A stretch of 64,000 nt of DNA from Fortiea contorta PCC 7126 (GCF_000332295.1 NZ_KB235930.1:2051895-2115894), one strand, 5' to 3'. Counted from the stretch's first letter, positions 17,353 through 27,073 are shown. The notes: generated by a model not told the origin, from the sequence alone. Numbers and translations: made by a program.

Positions 17353-18813
17353 TTACCGATAACCTTCCCAAGGATGAACTTCTAGCTTCCCGCTAGGGCG
17401 AAACACGACTTGGAAGTGGGCGAGGGGTTCTTTGCTGTCGGGGACAATGCGATTTGCACCGTACACTTCTTGTAACATGTTCAGCAGAGGAGTTTCTTTT
17501 TGGAAATCAACAGCAATTTGATTGAGTGGTTCATAATCAGAAATTGCACCATCTTTATCAATTGCGACTCGATATCTCAGTTCTTGGTCATAGCTAGGAG
17601 TACCAGCCCATTTTTTACGAATTGTGGTGTAAAGCTTTTGGTTTAATTCGCTGATTTTTTGCGGGTCGGAAATTTTCGCTCCCACCACATCAGGCTTACC
17701 GATGTATCCCCGCCATGGGCTAACTTCTGGCACACCCGCACGAGTAAATACTACTTTAAATTGGGCAATTGGTTCATTAGTAGGAGAATTACGGTTGGCA
17801 GGATTATAAAGTAGATTGGGCAGAGGGGTTTTATCTACTTCCTCATTGGCTTTTTGATTGACTGCTTTATAACCAATAATTGCCCCATCCAAGGCTACGC
17901 CGACACGATAGACTAAATCTTCTTTCAATCCACCACGATTAGTCCAAGCTGGATTAATTTGATTGTAGAGTTGGCGATTTAAAGCCCGCAGTTGTGATGC
18001 GTCGGTAATTTCTGGAACTGTATTTAATAGTGCTTCTAAATCTTTAACTGTGGTGGGTGGTGCTGCTATCGGAGTCAGAGTGGGAGTCGCGGAGGCGATG
18101 GGTGTAGGTGTTACCGTGGGGGTCAGAGTGGGAGTTGCAGATTGACTAGCAACAGGACTAGCGGTAGGTGTTATCGAGCTAGATTTTTCTTGTGGCTTTG
18201 GCTCTGGCGGAAGTACTTGCGGTACGGGAATTAAGCTAAAAGCAACTGCTGCCACTGCTACACTGGAGACACCAAGTCCAGCAGGTACAACCTGTCTGAT
18301 TAATGCTTGACTAGCAACGCTACTGCGTCTGGTAACAGGTTGTAATTCTAGTGACAACTCTGGTAAAGTTTGGGTATCAGCAAAAAATTGATCCACCGCC
18401 TCGACTAAATCAAACAACTGCACTGTGTTCAGGTCTATTTCCACAGCCTGGTTACCACGGTTATGGTTAGTCTCAAAGCCTGCTGTGTCCATTTCTGAAT
18501 GGACAATGAGCCTGTGCCTGTTGTTATCGATTTTTTGCAGTTCTACTAGCTCTGAATCATGGTTGTGTGCTTGGGGGTTGGGAACGCTGCTCAAAAATTC
18601 TTGAGCATAACCGCTAACTGCTCTGACCAAGCTTTCAAAAAACTCGCGCCCTCCTACTAAAGGCTGTTCATAGTTGGATAAGTAGCATTCGGCGTTTACC
18701 AAAATTGATAATTCGGGGCGCAGCTCTTGGAAATGTACCGCCCTCGTGGCATCACTTAAGCCCTCCAGCAGCAATGTGCAGTTCGGTAAACTATATTTAC
18801 GTTGGATATTCAT
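17353..18813 (-). CDS. DUF4335 family protein
   Basis: A 486-residue protein typical of cyanobacteria. The N-terminal part (residues 1-160, starting NIQRKYSLPNCTLLLEGLSD) matches my memory of DUF4335. A membrane segment at about 175-195 (GLGVSSVAVAAVAFSLIPV) is followed by a Pro/Thr/Ser-rich linker at about 200-255. Two similar C-terminal repeats follow: LRALNRQLYNQINPAWT and ISELNQKLYTTIRKKWA, each later ending in HFQVVF- or QFKVVF-like strands with WRGYIG/WEGYR. Function unknown; a membrane-tethered structural or signalling role is possible. Confidence 0.75.
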   Translation of the reverse strand: MNIQRKYSLPNCTLLLEGLSDATRAVHFQELRPELSILVNAECYLSNYEQPLVGGREFFESLVRAVSGYAQEFLSSVPNPQAHNHDSELVELQKIDNNRHRLIVHSEMDTAGFETNHNRGNQAVEIDLNTVQLFDLVEAVDQFFADTQTLPELSLELQPVTRRSSVASQALIRQVVPAGLGVSSVAVAAVAFSLIPVPQVLPPEPKPQEKSSSITPTASPVASQSATPTLTPTVTPTPIASATPTLTPIAAPPTTVKDLEALLNTVPEITDASQLRALNRQLYNQINPAWTNRGGLKEDLVYRVGVALDGAIIGYKAVNQKANEEVDKTPLPNLLYNPANRNSPTNEPIAQFKVVFTRAGVPEVSPWRGYIGKPDVVGAKISDPQKISELNQKLYTTIRKKWAGTPSYDQELRYRVAIDKDGAISDYEPLNQIAVDFQKETPLLNMLQEVYGANRIVPDSKEPLAHFQVVFRPSGKLEVHPWEGYR

Positions 18814-19075
18814 AATTATTTCACCATTAACAAGAGAAAATATACTAGGGCTTAAGAATATTTCGCTTTTTTAGCGTCTGAGTTTTACAGATATTACAGT
18901 TTAGCAATTAAACAAGGTAATGATACCTTAAGTACAGTAAGGGCGCATTTTCCCAATATAACTACAACTGAATGCAGGCGATCGCTGTGCCAAAGTCCCC
19001 TGTTTCCTAAATCTCTTCTCAAAGTACTTGACATTATCCCTGGATTAGCTGTTATATTATCTAAAGTGACATCTT

Positions 19076-19147
19076 TGGGGCGTAGCCAAGTGGTAAGGCA
19101 GCGGGTTTTGGTCCCGCCATCCCTAGGTTCGAATCCTAGCGCCCCAG
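19076..19147 (+). tRNA. trnQ: tRNA-Gln (UUG)
   Basis: A 72-nt cloverleaf. The acceptor stem is TGGGGCG (19076-19082) with CGCCCCA (19140-19146), and the discriminator is G. The anticodon arm GCGGG-TTTTGGT-CCCGC gives anticodon TTG. The T arm CTAGG-TTCGAAT-CCTAG is intact. U1 at the acceptor end is normal for bacterial tRNA-Gln. CCA is not encoded. The misacylated Glu-tRNA-Gln would be amidated by GatCAB, whose B subunit is encoded at 55629-57104. Confidence 0.96.
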
Positions 19148-19190
19148 TTACAGAGAAAAAGCAATTTTATATTGTCAAGTAGTTTTGGTA

Positions 19191-19212
19191 GAGACGTAAA
19201 ATTTTACGCCTC
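19191..19212 (-). terminator. Hairpin after the 19226-19789 gene
   Basis: GAGACGTAAAA (19191-19201) and TTTTACGCCTC (19202-19212) form a near-perfect palindrome 14 bp past the minus-strand stop codon. It belongs to the GTAGAGACG hairpin family and probably serves as terminator, though no long U-tract follows. Confidence 0.5.
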
Positions 19213-19225
19213 CATACAGAGCGAA

Positions 19226-19789
19226 CTACTTCTCAGATGCTTTTAGCGCCTGATCTAAAACCTGCCTTGCTTGTTCTGCTTTGGCGCGTGCTTCTTGATA
19301 ACGCAGATTAGCTTGAGCAAAATTTTTGAGAACCTTAAAACCTTCTTTGAGGCGGGTAATTTCTTCCTCAGTCACTAACTGATCCGAGAAGAGAACATCA
19401 ACTGCCTTGCGAATTTCTAATGCTTCAGTGCGTGATTCTTGAACTTTGAGCTTAAGGGTAGCCAAATTACTGAGAATTTGGACAGCTTGTGTAATCGCAT
19501 CCTCACTGTTAGCTGTCTCAACGTTTGGTTCTTTGACCTCAATTAATTGTTGAGGGCCAAATCCTTCTTCTAGTTCCGTTGGTAGCTTGCCTGCATCCAT
19601 CAATTCTATCAGTTGATCCATCGCTTTTTCACGGGCTTTGGCTGAATCTTTGCCAGAAACAGTGAGGATAATTTCTGGACTTTGAGCGAGAGTATACTGA
19701 ACCATATTTAAGGCGAGAAAGTAGCTGGTTAACCAAGCCGAGGCAAACGATTCTAACATGGGGAGAGTGTCAATTAAAACCGCAGGCAA
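19226..19789 (-). CDS. Conserved cyanobacterial coiled-coil protein
   Basis: A 187-residue protein of unknown function. The N-terminal 60 residues are mixed alpha/beta (TLAQSPEIILTVSGKDSAKAR). The C-terminal half is a long charged helix pair (EITRLKEGFKVLKNF and onward) likely to form a coiled coil. It lacks a signal peptide and membrane segment. I do not recognise a named family with confidence. It lies upstream of tRNA-Gln on the other strand and divergent from the membrane protein at 19917. Confidence 0.65.
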   Translation of the reverse strand: MPAVLIDTLPMLESFASAWLTSYFLALNMVQYTLAQSPEIILTVSGKDSAKAREKAMDQLIELMDAGKLPTELEEGFGPQQLIEVKEPNVETANSEDAITQAVQILSNLATLKLKVQESRTEALEIRKAVDVLFSDQLVTEEEITRLKEGFKVLKNFAQANLRYQEARAKAEQARQVLDQALKASEK

Positions 19790-19916
19790 TTAAAAATTAC
19801 CTTTGATCAATTGTGTGGAGATTGAATTGGTAATTAATGAGCAGATTGCACAGGCACACAAAATAAAACTTTATACTGAATAAATAGAGAGTGATTTTCC
19901 CTAGGAGGGGAGGGCA

Positions 19917-21194
19917 ATGGCTCCCAATCCCACTATCATGCAGGCTGTAGAACAACTGGGCTATCGCGTTACCGTAGGCGATGTAGCCACCCAGGCAGGA
20001 TTGAATGTTGCCGAGGCTGGGCAGGGCTTATTAGCCCTCGCATCAGATGCTGGGGGACATTTGCAAGTAGCAGATTCTGGTGATATTGTTTACCTATTTC
20101 CAAAAAACTTTCGAGCAATTTTACGGAATAAATATTGGCAGTTGCGCTGGCAAGAATTCTGGCAAAAGCTCTGGGGCGTGCTATTTTACTTGATTCGCAT
20201 TTCCTTTGGAGTTTTCTTAATTGCTTCCATCGCGTTAATTACAGTTACCATGATTGTGATTATGAGTGCTGCTAACTCAGATCGTGACAGCGATCGCGGG
20301 GGGAGTAATTTTGGCGGTGGTGGCTTTTTCTTTTTTCCAGATTTATTTTGGTATTTTAGCCCAGATTATCAGGAACAACGCCGTGAAAGACGCCAAGAAA
20401 GTGATCTCAATTTTTTCGAGGCTGTCTTTTCATTTTTATTTGGTGATGGCAATCCTAATGACAATTTAGAAAAACGTCGTTGGCAAGAAATAGCCAGTGT
20501 AATTCGCAATCACCGTGGTGCAGTAATAGCAGAGCAAATTGCTCCTTATTTAGATAATATTGGCGAGGGTTATCAACAAGAATACGAAGATTATATGTTA
20601 CCTGTGCTAACAAAATTCAATGGTCAGCCAGAAGTTAGTCCAGAAGGACAAATTGTCTATTATTTTCCGGAATTACAAGTAAGAGCTACTAAAAAGAATC
20701 GTCGGTCGGTACCAGCTTATTTAGAAGAATTCCCTTGGCGTTTTAGTGCTGCGAGTTCTGGACAGAATATGCTGAGTGCGGGGTTGGGCGCACTCAATTT
20801 TGTGGGTGCTTTGGTATTAGGAAGTTTATTGAGAGACGGGACTGTTGCGGCTCAGATAGGTGGGCTGGTAGCTTTTGTTCAGGGGATTTATTGGTTACTG
20901 CTAGCTTATGGTATTGGTTTTTTGGGTGTACCGTTGGTGCGTTATTTCTGGCTACAGTGGCGAAATCGGCAAATTTTTGCTCGTAATCGCGATCGCCTGT
21001 TTCGGGCTAGGCTATTAGTCCAAGAAGATGCAGCGCTACAGCAAAAAATAAACTACGCTAGTCAGTTTGCGGCAGAAAAAGTCATTGGCAAAGAAGATGT
21101 GGTGTATTCTAGCGAAAATGACTTACTAGAGCAGGAATTTGAGCGCTCTGAACAAATTGATGCAGAATGGCAACGGCGGTTAGATGAATCATAA
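19917..21194 (+). CDS. Conserved cyanobacterial membrane protein
   Basis: A 425-residue protein of unknown function. The N-terminus (MQAVEQLGYRVTVGDVATQA) looks like a small winged-helix or wHTH domain. Then come a membrane helix at about 82-117, a Gly/Phe-rich loop (GGGGFFFFPDLFWYF), a second helix-turn region (NHRGAVIAEQIAPYL), and two further membrane segments at about 285-345. A charged C-terminal tail follows. A Shine-Dalgarno sequence (AGGAGGGGAGG) stands just before the ATG. The repeated wHTH-like elements are my reading of the sequence, not a family match. Confidence 0.7.
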   Translation: MAPNPTIMQAVEQLGYRVTVGDVATQAGLNVAEAGQGLLALASDAGGHLQVADSGDIVYLFPKNFRAILRNKYWQLRWQEFWQKLWGVLFYLIRISFGVFLIASIALITVTMIVIMSAANSDRDSDRGGSNFGGGGFFFFPDLFWYFSPDYQEQRRERRQESDLNFFEAVFSFLFGDGNPNDNLEKRRWQEIASVIRNHRGAVIAEQIAPYLDNIGEGYQQEYEDYMLPVLTKFNGQPEVSPEGQIVYYFPELQVRATKKNRRSVPAYLEEFPWRFSAASSGQNMLSAGLGALNFVGALVLGSLLRDGTVAAQIGGLVAFVQGIYWLLLAYGIGFLGVPLVRYFWLQWRNRQIFARNRDRLFRARLLVQEDAALQQKINYASQFAAEKVIGKEDVVYSSENDLLEQEFERSEQIDAEWQRRLDES

Positions 21195-21211
21195 GTAATT
21201 TTAGATTCGTA

Positions 21212-21254
21212 ATTATTTTTAGAGAGGTTGCAATGCAACCTCTCTAAAAATAAT
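21212..21254. terminator. Bidirectional terminator-like 21-bp hairpin
   Basis: Perfect 21-bp arms (21212-21232 and 21234-21254) enclose a single base, giving ATTATTTTTAGAGAGGTTGC and its complement. A/T-rich flanks on both sides of the GC core allow termination from either direction, which suits the convergent genes ending at 21194 and 21349. Confidence 0.75.
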
Positions 21255-21344
21255 AGACATCTCCAAAAATTAATTCCGCGTTACCCATAATCCTTGGTAG
21301 GGGCGAACAACCGTTCGCCCTTACATCATTTCTGGAGATGTCTA
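21254..21344. mobile_element. MITE-like element, 91 bp
   Basis: Terminal inverted repeats TAGACATCTCC (21254-21264) and GGAGATGTCTA (21334-21344) extend imperfectly inward to about 19 bp. The element has no coding capacity and carries the GTAGGGGCGAAC palindrome in its centre. The TA at each outer end would fit a TA target duplication of the Tc1/mariner-IS630 type; that is inference. Confidence 0.6.
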
Positions 21345-21348
21345 ATGG

Positions 21349-22497
21349 CTACTTGGGCTGAATTGGTGTCAAGGCTACACCTTTGTAATAGTGTCCCAAA
21401 ATCTGCAGATGGTTAGCGCCTCGCTGGGCGAGATTATAAGCGCCCCACTGACTCATACCTAAACCATGACCGTAGCCTAGTCCTTGGAGAACAAAACTTC
21501 CGTCAGCTCCCTTATTGACTTGAAAACGGGTACTTTTCAACCGGAGTGCAGTCCGGACATCTTCACCTTGTAGTATTTTAGTGCCCTGATCGCCAACGAT
21601 TCGGAGAGCTTTGACGCTACGGAAAGGTGATAATGCTTCCGCAACTATATCTTTGACGTTACCGACACCAGCAATTCTGGAGCCGATTTCATTGGGAGAG
21701 AAGGTTCTGACCCAGTTGCACTCGCGGATATTTTGGTCGTAGTCTTGAACCGCGCGTAGGTAGGGGAGAGTATTTCCCCAAACATCTTCAACATTCTCTG
21801 TGTGTCCCCCAGAACAAGCGTGGAAGACTGAGAGAATGATTTTGTTGTTGTAAGTTAATACTTGCCCTGCGGTAGTATCTACTGCAGCATAAGTATTGGG
21901 AGATTCACTGATAATGCCTTTGTAAATTTGCCAGCGATCTGGGCTATCACCTAAATCATAAATGGGGTTACTGGTGCGCTGTTTTTCCCGTTCGTAGAGG
22001 GCGTAGGTACGGGCGGCGATCGCTTGAGCTTTGAGTGCTTCTTGAGGCCAGCGGGCGTCCATTTCGCCGCCAATCACGCTGTAGAGATACTCTTCTAGGT
22101 CTACCCAGTTCACGGCCGTTAAGCCTTTTTGTGTGGGAATCACCAGAGTTCTACCGCGATACCAGCGATCGCCAATATAAACAAATCCTTTACCTGTTGG
22201 CTCAATCCAAAATAAACCAGATTGCCATTTATCTAAAGCCACTCCACCGGGGATAGCTTGGGCATAAAATGAACTTTTAGCTGGTAATTGTCCGAGACTA
22301 CGACCAGTACTATCTTTGACCGTAGCAGTCGTAGAACTACCAACTCTTACTTGATTCACATCTCTCTCTATGGCTACACGCAAAATTACGGACGCTTGCG
22401 CTGGCGCCACTAACACAAACCATAAGCAGATACCCACCCACCAATGGCGTTCTTTGATCTGGGAAAATAAAGAGCTGAATAACAGTTGGAATTTCAT
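21349..22497 (-). CDS. SpoIID/LytB domain protein
   Basis: A 382-residue exported protein with an N-terminal signal segment ending near QASV (about residue 36). The SpoIID/LytB core has VNWVDLEEYLYSVIGGEM, WPQEALKAQAIAARTYAL, VFHACSGGHTENVEDVW and the C-terminal GYGHGLGMSQWGA. In sporulating bacteria SpoIID is a peptidoglycan lytic transglycosylase acting on denuded glycan. In cyanobacteria the family probably acts in periplasmic wall remodelling. No amidase gene is adjacent. Confidence 0.88.
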   Translation of the reverse strand: MKFQLLFSSLFSQIKERHWWVGICLWFVLVAPAQASVILRVAIERDVNQVRVGSSTTATVKDSTGRSLGQLPAKSSFYAQAIPGGVALDKWQSGLFWIEPTGKGFVYIGDRWYRGRTLVIPTQKGLTAVNWVDLEEYLYSVIGGEMDARWPQEALKAQAIAARTYALYEREKQRTSNPIYDLGDSPDRWQIYKGIISESPNTYAAVDTTAGQVLTYNNKIILSVFHACSGGHTENVEDVWGNTLPYLRAVQDYDQNIRECNWVRTFSPNEIGSRIAGVGNVKDIVAEALSPFRSVKALRIVGDQGTKILQGEDVRTALRLKSTRFQVNKGADGSFVLQGLGYGHGLGMSQWGAYNLAQRGANHLQILGHYYKGVALTPIQPK

Positions 22498-22839
22498 GCT
22501 GCTCGTGTAATCACATCAGTATCTATTTGACGCTTATCCATCCAGTAGTTTCCCATAGATAGTCAACTGAAGGATGAAGTATGAAGTATGTAGACGCGGA
22601 GCGGCTTGCCGCAGGCTAGGATGAAGAAGCGGAGCGGTCAGGGAGTCGCAAGCTGGGATAAAATTACCTCGCTGATTAGATGTAGTTCAAACCTCATCGC
22701 TTTATGGGTGAGGTAATTTCATACTTCAGCCTTTAGTTGACATTCTCTTTACGATAGCGTCTATCAATGAGATGAGACAGGTTTTGCAACATGAGGGGTT
22801 CCCATTTCTCAGCTATTGGGGATTGTGATATTTGGGGAA
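22498..22839. repeat. Intergenic region with GCGGCTTGCCGC repeat
   Basis: A 340-bp gap. At 22574-22620, GAAGTATGAAGTATG heptamers lead into TAGACGCGGAGCGG followed by CTTGCCGCAGGCTAGG, a dispersed hairpin unit. The same unit recurs at 42612-42671 and, mutated, at 29101-29131. A second partial copy (GAAGCGGAGCGG) follows at 22625-22636. No gene was seen. Confidence 0.7.
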
Positions 22840-24192
22840 TTATGAAAAATCGAGCGATCGCACTACTACCTTCACGCCGTATGCTGGACGTAGTGTGATT
22901 GCGGCTTGGGGTACGATGGGATGCTCTGGGACAAGAGTTAATTCAAATTTGCGAGCAATAGTCGCTAAGATTAAAACTGCTTCTAAAAGTGCAAAGCTTT
23001 TACCAATACAAATGCGGGGGCCATCGCCAAAGGGAAAATAAACTCCTCTGGGTAAACTTTTCTCTAAATCGTTAGTCCAGCGCTCCGGTTTAAATACCTC
23101 TGGTTCTGCAAAATAACGCGGATGGCGATGCATCACCCACTGGCTCATCATCAACATACAGCCAGATGGCACCTCATAGCCACCAATTTCGCAATCTTGA
23201 GCAGCTTCACGAGCCATCATGAATACGGGAGGATAAATCCGCATCGCTTCCTTGATGACCATCTCGGTGTAAGGTAACTGTGGTATGTCTGCAATGCTCG
23301 GTGAATTATTGCCTAAAACTTGTTGTAATTCCGCTAACAATTTGTCACGAACTTGAGGATAACGAGATAATAGTAACCATACACCTGTTAAAGTATTAGA
23401 TGTAGTTTCATGCCCTGCTAGCATTAAAGTGGCAATTTCGTCGCGTAATTGGCGATCGCTCATTTGGCTACCATCAATTTCATCACGAGCCTCCATCAAC
23501 ATGGAGAGTAAATCTCCTGAATTTTCATTACTCGTGCGCCGTTGATTAATCATTTGATAGATAGTTAGATCCATCTGCTCAACAGCATTTTTATAACGAA
23601 TATTTTCAGGTATAGGCAACCATTCTACAAAAACAAAATTTTCTTTACGCTTACTTTCAAACCAATCCATTGCTGAGTTTAACGCCTCAGCAACATTTTG
23701 AGCTTCTTGATCTGCAAGATCGCGGTTAAAAATTGTCTTCATCACAATATTTAAAGTCAAACGCATCATATCCTGATGCACATCCCGCGTTTCTCCATCT
23801 CGCCAAGTCTCAAGCATTTGTTCAGTATAACTAACCATGATATTCCCGTAATTAGCGATGCGTTTTTGGTGGAATACTGGCTGTAATAAACGACGCTGAC
23901 GTAACCAAGATTCTCCTTCACTTGTTAAAAGTCCTTCACCCACCAAGCTTTTGAGAGCGCGTGAACCCCGACTTTTGATAAAAAAATTTCGCTCTTTCAG
24001 CACCTGCTCAATATAGCTAGGATTAGTTAATAAACAAGCTGGATTTAAAGCTAAATACATAGGTACAATATCGCCATATTCACGACCGCACCTAGTTAAA
24101 AAATCGAGAGGAGCCTGTCCAAAATCAACCAGACTACCGACAAGAGAATCTCCTTTTGGCCCAGGTAATTCAAATATAGTTTTAGAGGTCAT
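22840..24192 (-). CDS. Cytochrome P450 (CYP110-like)
   Basis: A 450-residue soluble P450 with all landmarks: I-helix LMLAGHETTSNT, ExxR in KEAMRIYPPV, the PERW motif, and the heme-ligand loop FPFGDGPRICIGKSFA with Cys395. The Pro-rich start LPGPKGDSLVGS resembles the CYP110 family of filamentous cyanobacteria, which includes fatty-acid and terpene hydroxylases. The assignment to CYP110 is from memory. No ferredoxin or terpene synthase gene is adjacent, so the substrate is open. Confidence 0.88.
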   Translation of the reverse strand: MTSKTIFELPGPKGDSLVGSLVDFGQAPLDFLTRCGREYGDIVPMYLALNPACLLTNPSYIEQVLKERNFFIKSRGSRALKSLVGEGLLTSEGESWLRQRRLLQPVFHQKRIANYGNIMVSYTEQMLETWRDGETRDVHQDMMRLTLNIVMKTIFNRDLADQEAQNVAEALNSAMDWFESKRKENFVFVEWLPIPENIRYKNAVEQMDLTIYQMINQRRTSNENSGDLLSMLMEARDEIDGSQMSDRQLRDEIATLMLAGHETTSNTLTGVWLLLSRYPQVRDKLLAELQQVLGNNSPSIADIPQLPYTEMVIKEAMRIYPPVFMMAREAAQDCEIGGYEVPSGCMLMMSQWVMHRHPRYFAEPEVFKPERWTNDLEKSLPRGVYFPFGDGPRICIGKSFALLEAVLILATIARKFELTLVPEHPIVPQAAITLRPAYGVKVVVRSLDFS

Positions 24193-24246
24193 ATTTGTGC
24201 TAATTTTAGGGGATATAACAATTTTTGGTGAATACGCATGTAAAAA

Positions 24247-24268
24247 ATCAACACATATTGGTGTTGAT
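24247..24268. promoter_or_regulatory. Dyad upstream of the P450 gene
   Basis: ATCAACAC (24247-24254) and GTGTTGAT (24261-24268) with a 6-nt spacer form an inverted repeat 55 bp before the P450 start codon. It could be a repressor operator; there is no T-tract. Confidence 0.4.
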
Positions 24269-24429
24269 AAGTAAATATTGAAAAGCTTTCTATCTCCAGA
24301 CTTCTATCACAAGGAAGATATCAACTACAAATATCTTTTCCTAGCTCTTTTTAAAACATATCTGGATATTTTCATCACTCACAAATTACATAATTACACG
24401 CTTTATTCCCTAACTCCTAACCCCTAACC

Positions 24430-26643
24430 TTAAGAAACTTCGTTAGCAACAACACCAACTAAATTTAAATTGCTCAAAATTTCTTTAGCCTGAATCAATT
24501 CATTTCGCTTAACTTGACCAATGCGACTCACCATGATGATTCCATCACATAAGGGGGCGAGAATTCTTGCATCAACCATATCTGAAATTGCCGAAGCATC
24601 AATCAATACTAAATCATAATTCTGCCCAAAATATGCAATTAATTGTTTCATTCTCTGAGAACTAAATAGCGTCACTGTATCTTCTGGAAAAGGCCCAGCA
24701 GTCAAAACATCAATAGATGGGTGAATGGGTTGGATATATTCATGAATTTGGCTATTTGTTTCATCAACTAATAACAGAGACAACCCCCAATCATTAGAAA
24801 TTTCTAAAATATTATGTAGACTAGGACGCTGGAGATTAGCATCAATCAGCAGTACTCGTTGATGCATATGAGCAGCACTAGCTGCTAATCCCAAAGCTAA
24901 AGTTGTTTTCCCTTCACCAACCGATGTTGAAGTTAACAGCAGCGATTTTACAGGCGAGGAATGTTTTAATATCTGTAGGTTTTGGTAAATTATTTCTAAA
25001 CTTTGGTGATGGGGTAGTATGACATCGTTTGCTGTTATTAAATATGGTAGATTTTTTTCTCTTTCATTAGATAGGTTTGGCAAACGCTTTTTAAACCTAT
25101 TCATGCTTAAATTGGGCATTTTACCTAATAATTGGAGACGCGCCAATCTTTGTAATTCTTGTGTGGAATAGATCGATTTATCAAATAATTCCCAAATTAC
25201 AGCAACCAAAATACCTAAAATTGGCCCAGCTATCACGCCTACAAATAAAAGTAATGACTTGTGATTACTAATGTCAGTTCCAATTGCTGGTTCTTGCAAA
25301 ACCTGCCAATCAAACCCACCTTGAGCAATTTTTAATCCTAATAATTGTTGTTGTTGAAGCAATTGTTCAAGACTTTTTTGATTAGTTTCTACGTCTGGGA
25401 GTAGTCGATTATATTCTGCTATTAAGCTTGGGTATTTTTTCAGTTCTACTCGCAGATTTTGTTCTGATTCGATTAAACTTTTTTCGTTAGCAATCAATCC
25501 TAAAGCTTTTGTTTGTGTCTGAATAACCTCTGCCATTAATTTAACATCAACACCTTCGATTTCATTTGGTACTGATAGCGATTTTTCAGAATTACCAGGA
25601 TGGATAACTTTATTTTCTAGTAATTTTTTTGCTTCTTGTTGTAATAACGCCAGTTGATTTTGGCGTTGCTGCTTTAGTGTTTGTACCGTGGGAGAAGCAT
25701 CTGTATAGCGCTTTTGTTCTTGAACTAAAGTTAATTCAGTTTTTTGAATCTCATTGAGCAAAGCTTGATAACGAGTCGAGCGGTTTAAATGAGGAGTAAT
25801 CAGGGCGTTTTGGGATGAGGACGCCATTTTTTGTTTTAAGTTTGCATACAGGGTTTGTACTTGTTGAATTTCCGCGCTGGTAGTTTGTAAATTCTTCTGG
25901 ATATCAGCAAGAGATGTGAGTAAAATTTTACTTTGTGCTTCTGGATCTAGTAGGTTATGTTTTTTGCGAAATTCTTCTAGCCGATTTTGAGATTGAATTA
26001 ATTTTTGTTTAATTTCTGGTAGACGGGCGTTAATAAAAGCTAAACCTTGATGCAATCGCTCATTTTTCTGTTGGATGTTGTAATCTTGATAAACTGTCTG
26101 TAAGGCTTGCAAAACTCTTTGCGTTTTGACTGGATCTTGGTCTTGAAAAGAAATTTCAAATACTTGACTAAAAACCTTGTTAACTGTTCTGATTCCTTCT
26201 AATTGTGTAACTTTTAAAGGTGGTTTTTTATCTTCCTCTTGACTAAAACTGATATCTTCTACGGTAATATTTGGATAGTAAGGACGCAGTAAATCTACAG
26301 TTTTCCGGATTAACTTTGAACTCAGCATCAGTTTTAACTGAATTGTATATTCAGCAACGTGAGCAGCAGAATCTGTAAATTTAATTTCTGAATTATGTTG
26401 GCTATTATTTGAGCTTAAATCTTCTTTTAATTTGGAAATCACTAACATCTGCATTGAACTTTGATACATGGGTTTGTTAATGATAGTCATGAAACTCGCA
26501 AAAGACATAACTACGCCAGAAACAACCAATATCAAATATCTGCGACGAAGTAGAATCGTAGATAATTTTTTAATTTTAATCAGACTTGGGGAAGATGTAT
26601 TAACCATTTGTCCTTGATTCAGACTACTATCAGCCATTATCAA
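24430..26643 (-). CDS. Wzc-like polysaccharide chain-length/ATPase protein
   Basis: A 737-residue fusion of a Wzz chain-length domain and a BY-kinase-type ATPase for exopolysaccharide export. Membrane helices are at about residues 35-56 and 465-487. A long periplasmic coiled coil (about 190-440) lies between them. The ATPase has Walker A SVGEGKTT (about 571), Walker A' VLLIDANLQRPS and Walker B YDLVLIDAS. The protein stops at NLVGVVANEVS, so the C-terminal Tyr cluster that BY-kinases autophosphorylate is absent. No glycosyltransferase or wza gene is adjacent, so it is an orphan copy here. Confidence 0.87.
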   Translation of the reverse strand: MIMADSSLNQGQMVNTSSPSLIKIKKLSTILLRRRYLILVVSGVVMSFASFMTIINKPMYQSSMQMLVISKLKEDLSSNNSQHNSEIKFTDSAAHVAEYTIQLKLMLSSKLIRKTVDLLRPYYPNITVEDISFSQEEDKKPPLKVTQLEGIRTVNKVFSQVFEISFQDQDPVKTQRVLQALQTVYQDYNIQQKNERLHQGLAFINARLPEIKQKLIQSQNRLEEFRKKHNLLDPEAQSKILLTSLADIQKNLQTTSAEIQQVQTLYANLKQKMASSSQNALITPHLNRSTRYQALLNEIQKTELTLVQEQKRYTDASPTVQTLKQQRQNQLALLQQEAKKLLENKVIHPGNSEKSLSVPNEIEGVDVKLMAEVIQTQTKALGLIANEKSLIESEQNLRVELKKYPSLIAEYNRLLPDVETNQKSLEQLLQQQQLLGLKIAQGGFDWQVLQEPAIGTDISNHKSLLLFVGVIAGPILGILVAVIWELFDKSIYSTQELQRLARLQLLGKMPNLSMNRFKKRLPNLSNEREKNLPYLITANDVILPHHQSLEIIYQNLQILKHSSPVKSLLLTSTSVGEGKTTLALGLAASAAHMHQRVLLIDANLQRPSLHNILEISNDWGLSLLLVDETNSQIHEYIQPIHPSIDVLTAGPFPEDTVTLFSSQRMKQLIAYFGQNYDLVLIDASAISDMVDARILAPLCDGIIMVSRIGQVKRNELIQAKEILSNLNLVGVVANEVS

Positions 26644-27045
26644 AGTCCTCTGATCTCACAACAATATATCCGGACGATTATGAGAAAACCTGTTGAAGAT
26701 TTTCTCTAGCAATAGACGTAGCAGTATGTGAAATGATTCTGGATTAAATCGACAGTTTTCTATATTTTTACGGTTGTATTATGATTTTATGTAATTTTTA
26801 TTTCTATGTAAAAAATATTTTTTACATTGATAAATAAGTGATTGATCTTGAACAAGATAGCCATTATACTAATTAGTCAAACTTATTGGTATTAATTACA
26901 AAGCAGTCAAATCTTTTCTAGAAGCAGCGTTGCAAATTTTATACAATAAAAATATATTTTACGTATTAAAAAATTTGGAGTAAGCGCACTACGCTGAATC
27001 TAGGTATATCAAGATGATTTGAATTGGTATTCATGAAAAAAGATA
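26644..27045 (-). other. AT-rich intergenic region, no gene seen
   Basis: About 400 bp of strongly AT-rich DNA upstream of the Wzc-like gene. It presumably holds that gene's promoter. No repeat or coding segment was recognised. Confidence 0.5.
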
Positions 27046-27073
27046 AACCCGAATTATCATCATAATTCGGGTT
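27046..27073 (-). terminator. Intrinsic terminator after the 27101-28018 gene
   Basis: AACCCGAATTAT (27046-27057) and ATAATTCGGGTT (27062-27073) form a 12-bp stem with a 4-nt loop. Read on the minus strand it is followed by TATCTTTTTTC, a U-rich tail. It lies 28 bp past the stop codon. Confidence 0.85.
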
